From Hymenochaete sp. R1 (taxonomy: Eukaryota > Basidiomycota > Agaricomycetes > Hymenochaetales > Hymenochaetaceae): a stretch of DNA of 64,000 nt. The stretch lies in assembly GCA_019400425.1 (NCBI GenBank), contig JAFREE010000034.1:62001-126000 (forward strand), given 5' to 3'. The notes under the pieces were generated by a model, which did no database searches, was not told the origin of the DNA, and was given only the letters and a program-made list of their open reading frames with translations. Numbering within the stretch: position 1 is the stretch's first letter; the number at the start of each line of letters is the position of its first letter. The position numbers and the translations under genes were made by a program. Below are positions 59,102-64,000 of the stretch, piece by piece.

Positions 59102-62100
59102 TTACGCTGATGCGTGTAACTTAACGACTCCGTCTGCCCCGGCGCTCGCCATGAAGGGCAAGCTGGGATGGAAGTCTACCGCCAGAACACCTTCCCGCCC
59201 CTTCTCCCTGTGGTTCGGGATCTCTTGGATACACGCGTGCGAGCCCAACAAGTCCCAGAACCGCACAGAGCAGTCGTGCGAGCCGGAAACGAGCGAAAAT
59301 CCCGCAGCGTCAATGGAAAGCGACGTGACGGCGTCGAGGTGGGCGACCATGGAGTGAGTACATTGCCCAGAAGAGGTGTCCCAAATGCGGATGTGCTTGT
59401 CTTCGTGAGCTGTGGCGAGTAGAGGCATCGTTGGATGGGATGCGATACTATTGACTATTGCCGCATTAGCATCACCTGTGATTAAAGTTAAAGCTTCTCT
59501 TGATACTTCAAGTTTAATAAAAGACGAACCATCAGCGGGGTCAACTTGTAGAACCGAGACCTGCTTCCCGGTATCAATGTCGAAAATCTTGACTACAGCA
59601 TTCGTGTACCCAACAGCAACCTTCTTGAGGTCCGACTTGATGGGCTCAAGACATGTCGCACCCGGTACCTCATCAACTTCCTCTTCACTATCTAAACCAC
59701 CGTACCCCCAGCTCAACTTCAACGAGCCCACGCCTGACCCGGTTCCCACATCCCATACCTTGACGTTTCCTTCGGCCCCGCAACTCACGAGAGCAGTTTC
59801 GTCGCGTACCAGCGCTAAGCCCCAAACTGCATCGGTATGACCGACAAGCTCTCCGCAGACCTTCGTTGCGTCGTACGGCGCGTAAGCCGTGTGGCTATTC
59901 GGAGGGAGGGACCAAACACGGATAGACGAGTCTAAAGAAGCGGAGTACAGAAGGTGCTTGGCAGGTGAATGCACGAGTGATGTGATTGGCGCGGTGTGAC
60001 CTCGCAAAGTGAGCTGGGGCTCGACCTCGACTATCCCACGTGTACTGTGAAAAAGGAAAGATATAAGCGTAAGTGAATCTCTGTGAATTGCTCGACGGAA
60101 GAGACACGCACGAAGAGGACGCTAAGCCGACCACGTCCATTCTCCAAATTTTTATAGTACAATCATCCGAACCCGATACCAGACACATGTCTGTCGGATG
60201 GAACGCTATGGCTCTCACAGCATCGAGATGACTTCAAAAATAGAAGCGAAAACAAGCAAAATCGATGAGAATCGATATAAAAAAAGAACGAGATTAGTTT
60301 CCCGCTAAAACATTCGCCAATCGAAAATCAAGCATCTAAACTGACTTTCTTAGAGTCCGCCTCGGTCTCCAGACCTTCCCGTCGTCCTCGTTTGACGCAG
60401 AGGAAGGGTCCTCGTCATCTAAATCTATACCATCCTTTTCCATTTCCTCATCGTCCTTGCCCGTTATATCCCACGCCGAGATACTTTGAGAACCTTCCTG
60501 TGGTGCAAAACGCTCTGAGCGTGGACGTTCAAGTTGCTCCTTCCACTCCTCGCCAGACGGACGAAATATTGCTGTCATAGCTCGAGAGTCTGATCCATCT
60601 TCTCTGCCATCTCGAATGTCATTCTCCATTTGAGGCGGCTGGGAGGACGAAGACTGGTTCATGTGGGGATGTTGCTGTCGTTGAGGTGGGAAGAGGTGGT
60701 TCTGCGCCCCATTTTGCTGTTGCTGCATGTCCTGTTGTTGGGCGTAATCACGAGATATAGGACCGCCTTGACCGCTACCCGGCCTTCCATCCCTTTCAGG
60801 ACCCGAACCAGACTGTCCACCAGACTGTCCATTCAACATCATGCCACCCGACATAAAGTCCTTGCCCACGTCAGGGACTGTTTTCCTCGGCCTGCCATTG
60901 TATGCCATGGAGTCCAGAGATGGAACATTGGGCAGAGAAAGTGACGCGGATTGGTTGTTAAGAAGTGGCCGGTTAGGCAATGGGTTCATAGCTTGAGGAG
61001 ACGTTAGATACGAAATCTCTTGTAGACATCTAGAAAAAAAGCAGTGTTCAAACGCGTGATGCAGATGCGAAAACCTTGATTTAAGCTCACTGTTTCAAGT
61101 AATCTCGACTCCGTGCCCGGCTTTTGGGATCCCTACCCGGAGGCGGTTTGCCCAAAGCAGCAGCATTCGGTGCATTCGACCACGCAGACCCACCCCACGT
61201 CGCCGACTTGTTCTGGTTAGAACCCGGACCACCGTTAGGCAAACCCGAATACGCTATGGACAAACGGTTATCTGGCGGGAGTGGTGCATCTGCCGGAAGT
61301 TAATCAAAATCAACAATGAATTTAAGAAGGTTGATGGACGGCAAACTCCCGTCATACCTTCACTTCGCGGCGAACTTCCACCGCTACCTTCCTTGTGACT
61401 GTCGGAATCGTCCTTCGTCGAACCGGGATTCGATTGTATCTGCAGAGCCGCTGTCCGTGACGGTAAAGGTGCTTGCGCCGAGGGTTGGTTCAATTGTTTA
61501 GACCTAAATGAAGATCAAATAATCCAACAGTGTGAATAGCCCTTTCGATGTACGAACAAAGAAAGAATGCGTACCGTTCCATCCTCAACGCAAATTCAAG
61601 CATCTTGATCCGCCGTAAAAGATCTATCCGAGTATTTTCAAACGACCGCCGTTCGCCCTCCAGCAGTGCTATACGAGCCTACAAGAACCCCAGAAAAAAA
61701 GCAAAAGAGCAAACGCGTTAGAAAGCGTGTGCGTGCGCGCGGTGAAACGTATGACGACGCGCCGTTCGTCCTCCACATGAAAAAGACACAAAGGAACGAA
61801 ATAAGGAAAAGAAAAGAAAAGTCGACGTACCCTCATCTCTGCACGTTCAATCTCCCACTCGTTCCTTTCGCGCTCGTATCTCCGCCATTCTGTTTGCAAA
61901 AAGTGCAGGATATTCGACAGGTTCAGGTCCTGACCGTTAAGAGGTGGCGGGGGAGCCTGGCCTGGCTGCTGTTGCTGTTGTTGCGGTTGCGGTTGTTGCT
62001 GCTGCTGCTGCTGTTGTTGTTGTTGCTGCTGCTGCTGTTGCTGCTGGCCATAGTGCTGTTGAGTCTGTGCCTGTAGCCCAGGTACGTTGTTGGCCAACAT
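59102..62100 (-). CDS. Striatin homologue (STRIPAK scaffold; coiled coil + WD40)
   Basis: Scaffold of the STRIPAK phosphatase-kinase complex (Pro11 in Sordaria, Far8 in yeast), needed for hyphal fusion and fruiting-body development. Starts MLANNVPGLQAQTQQHYG and goes straight into a poly-Gln tract. Striatin N-terminal signature: LSNILHFLQTEWRRYERERN, WEIERAEMRARIALLEGERR, RIDLLRRIKMLEFALRMER. A disordered region with NGQSGGQSGSG and QDMQQQQNG follows, then DEDPSSASNEDD and the C-terminal WD propeller: AVRAIAFHPTDMCLVSGSDD, LTLRGHTAPITSLVHSP, DAVWGLALVRDETALVSCGA, IASHPTMPLLATAHEDKHIR, HLDAVTSLSIDAAGFSLVSG, VDFHPSLPFMASAGADGVVK. All are striatin-like in order. Several short introns; the coiled coil is split over three exons. 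Confidence 0.93.
61969..62046 (-). repeat. Imperfect CAG/CAA trinucleotide repeat coding poly-Gln in striatin
   Basis: On the plus strand the tract reads as mixed CTG and TTG triplets, so the coding strand is CAG/CAA. It encodes about 18 Gln with a following Gln/Pro stretch near the N-terminus of striatin. Codon mixing would limit slippage. Confidence 0.85.
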
Positions 62101-62380
62101 GAAGGCGGAGCCGGGTGAAGACGAGTCGATGAGTAGTGCTGTGTGCGTAGACCGACTGAGAGCGTCACGGCGACAGAGCTTGAAATTAAACCCCGTGGGA
62201 ATTTGACAATAACATCCGAATTGCTAGTCACGTGATCAAAAGAAACATTGAAAAACTTTGACCGAATTGGTTCAAGTCAAAGGTTCAAAGAAGTAATGGT
62301 ATCGTATTATCAGGGAATAGATCGAAAAGCAGATAGAATAAAGATATCGGGAAAGTGTCTGCTAGTGCACAACTAAACAC

Positions 62381-64000
62381 CTACGCATGATCTGCCCACG
62401 CATCCTTTCCCTTCCCTTTGCTCTTCGATACTCCGTTTGTCAAGGTATCTATCGACTTCAAATCCTCGGATACTGTTCCAAGCGCTTTCAGCGCACCTTC
62501 AAATTCCTTTGCGTCAGGTATTCGTTCTCCAATGAGCCCCGCCAACTTGGTGTTCTGGTCTTCAAAGACCTTGACGACGTCTGTTCGGACAACATCCATT
62601 ATCCGCGGAAGAATCGCTTCTGCAATCTCGTCCACGGTTGGAAAGTGCGGTACCGGAGGGGCAGAAAGTACTGCCACCGTATGTCGTAGCTCTTCTATTT
62701 CCTTGAGGTTGTTCTCCACGCTCTTGTTGAGCCATTGAGTCAAGAGATCGCTTTGGATAAATCTTTCCTGGAACTGCAGAGAAAAAAGATCGGACTTAAA
62801 TGAACGGTCAATTGCTGAAGCATGAGTATCCACTGACTTTTATTTGTTCCTCTTTTAAGCTTTGTAATTCCGTCGCAATCTGCTGGTTTCCATCTTTAAG
62901 CTCTCCAGTCTGATAAATTAAAGATACTGCTGTATCCGTTAGGAACCTGATATCATGATCTGCCGTCTCCAACTCCTTTGCTAACGACGTAGTCTTTGAA
63001 CCCACTGCTTCAAGATCTTCTTCCATCTTTCTGCGGAGCTGGTCAAGGTGCAATTCTATTTGTCCGTCGATGATGTCCGCATTCTGTTGTTCAGTTTCTA
63101 TCTGTAGGTTTTGCAAGTCTTCAAGCTGAGTTTCGAGTTTTTTAATGGCATGTGCCATTAATCGCATCTGGCGGTCATCCAAGGCTGAAACGGCCGTAGA
63201 TGAAGACTTGACTCGAGGACTCGACGTATTTTCCATTTCGACGTCCAGAGTTTGTTTGGAAGACGATGCTGTTGGTTCCTGTTTCGGCTTTGCCGTATTT
63301 GATAAAAGTTCTTTGACCTGCTTATCCAGACGGCCAAATGACTCGTCCATGGAGATGATTCGCGACCGCAGTTTCCGAGCATCCTCTTCCTCATTTGCTT
63401 CCCTTTCCTCCTCCTCTTTTGTGGGAGGTTTTGGCCGACGCGTGGGCCAAAAGTCTAATCCTATCAGCGTGTTTAAGCTCGCTTCTGCTTTCGCCCTTTC
63501 AGCATCCACTTTCATTTGGACATCCTTAACGGTCTGGTCCATCTGCTTGCGGATACTTTCGGGGAGCTGTGCAGCTCTTTGGGAATTTTGGATCGATTTG
63601 AGTTCTTGAAGCTCGTTTGTATAGTCTCGACATGCATTTCGTGCTGCCACTGCGTCAGATATGTGCCTATGAAGTGAAGTTGAGTGCGATTAGACTTATA
63701 GAGACGCGATATCCGCACTGTATACGCTTTTCCCATATCCTCGTCTTTTCCGACTCTGTCATTTTCTCTTCCTGTTGCTTCCAAATCTGCTGCTTGGGTT
63801 CAGCCTGGGGGTTTAACGGAGACCAAATCTTCGGCATCTGGAAGTGTTTCATGGTAGCTGATGAGGGAGTCGGCGGTGGCGGCAATGCAAAAGTCGTCGT
63901 CGAGTCCGCAGTGTTTGGTGGTGCAGGTTGGTTGTCCGTGTTATTTCTGAGCGAATCAGGCGATGGTGGACGCGGAACGGGATGTTGATATGGTGGTGGT
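62381..64000 (-). CDS. Hypothetical coiled-coil protein, N-terminus outside window
   Basis: A minus-strand gene open at the right edge; the visible part has about 500 residues. The first visible exon is Pro-rich (PPPYQHPVPRPPSPDSL, TTTFALPPPPTPSS), then MKHFQMPKIWSPLNP. From the spliced ISDAVAARNACRDYTNELQEL onward it is almost wholly charged alpha-helix: DFWPTRRPKPPTKEEEEREA, SMDESFGRLDKQVKELL, LMAHAIKKLETQLEDLQN, DQLRRKMEEDLEAVGSK, then FQERFIQSDLLTQWLNKSVE. It ends SKSKGKGKDAWADHA. Coiled coils are interrupted by a Ser/Thr patch with acidic VEMENTSSP. No known domain is recognised. It could be a cytoskeletal, kinetochore or membrane-tether scaffold; no function assigned. Confidence 0.75.

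Overview
The window is fungal nuclear DNA, most likely from a mushroom-forming basidiomycete (Agaricomycetes). Genes lie close together on both strands. Almost all are split by many very short introns (about 45-70 bases, GT...AG with a CTNAC-like branch site), and intergenic and 5' leader regions are pyrimidine-rich. Two lineage-typical proteins also point to Agaricomycetes: a JBP/TET-type dioxygenase, and a TKL kinase with an MLKL-like N-terminal bundle. There are no operons, plasmid or phage genes, recognisable transposons or CRISPR arrays. All gene models were joined by eye from reading frames, splice-site phase and protein family resemblance.

Layout, left to right. 1-2070 (+): 3' part of a diaphanous-type formin. 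2444-3266 (+): COQ7, ubiquinone hydroxylase. 3319-3766 (-): a small complex I subunit (NDUFB4/B15-like). 4112-7447 (-): a JBP/TET-type 2-oxoglutarate dioxygenase with a long disordered N-terminus. 7864-10768 (+): an RBM5/RBM10-like splicing factor. 10946-12118 (-): a secreted, GPI-anchored PEBP-like protein. 12999-14845 (+): GSK-3 kinase. 15813-18597 (+): Met30/SconB F-box WD40 protein. 20144-25716 (-): a three-part signalling protein (MLKL-like bundle, TKL kinase, RasGEF). 26091-26173 (-): tRNA-Leu(UAA). 26581-29248 (+): MFS transporter. 29736-31304 (+): orphan disordered protein. 32323-35398 (-): ER glucosidase I. 35627-36238 (+): ATG8. 37209-38059 (+): orphan four-helix membrane protein. 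38295-39869 (-): RAD51 paralogue of the Rad57/XRCC3 type. 40358-41660 (-): orphan single-pass membrane protein. 41906-45379 (-): HID1. 45544-47441 (+): POLD2. 48502-49572 (+): secreted GPI-anchored cupredoxin. 50064-51004 (-): UBE2C-type E2. 51472-55912 (+): EDE1. 56879-58512 (+): low-affinity cAMP phosphodiesterase PDE1. 59102-62100 (-): striatin. 62381 to the right edge (-): large coiled-coil protein, 5' truncated.

Most genes are conserved housekeeping or signalling genes, and neighbours share no obvious pathway. Themes recur: membrane traffic and autophagy (HID1, EDE1, ATG8, glucosidase I), cell-cycle and signalling control (UBE2C, GSK-3, Met30, striatin, PDE1, RasGEF-kinase), genome maintenance (POLD2, RAD51 paralogue) and cell surface (PEBP, cupredoxin). 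Several genes sit head to head over short shared promoters; the HID1/POLD2 and UBE2C/EDE1 spacers carry E-box-like CACGTG sites in striking contexts. The most interesting items are the JBP/TET dioxygenase and the MLKL-kinase-RasGEF fusion. No wholly new multi-gene system is evident.
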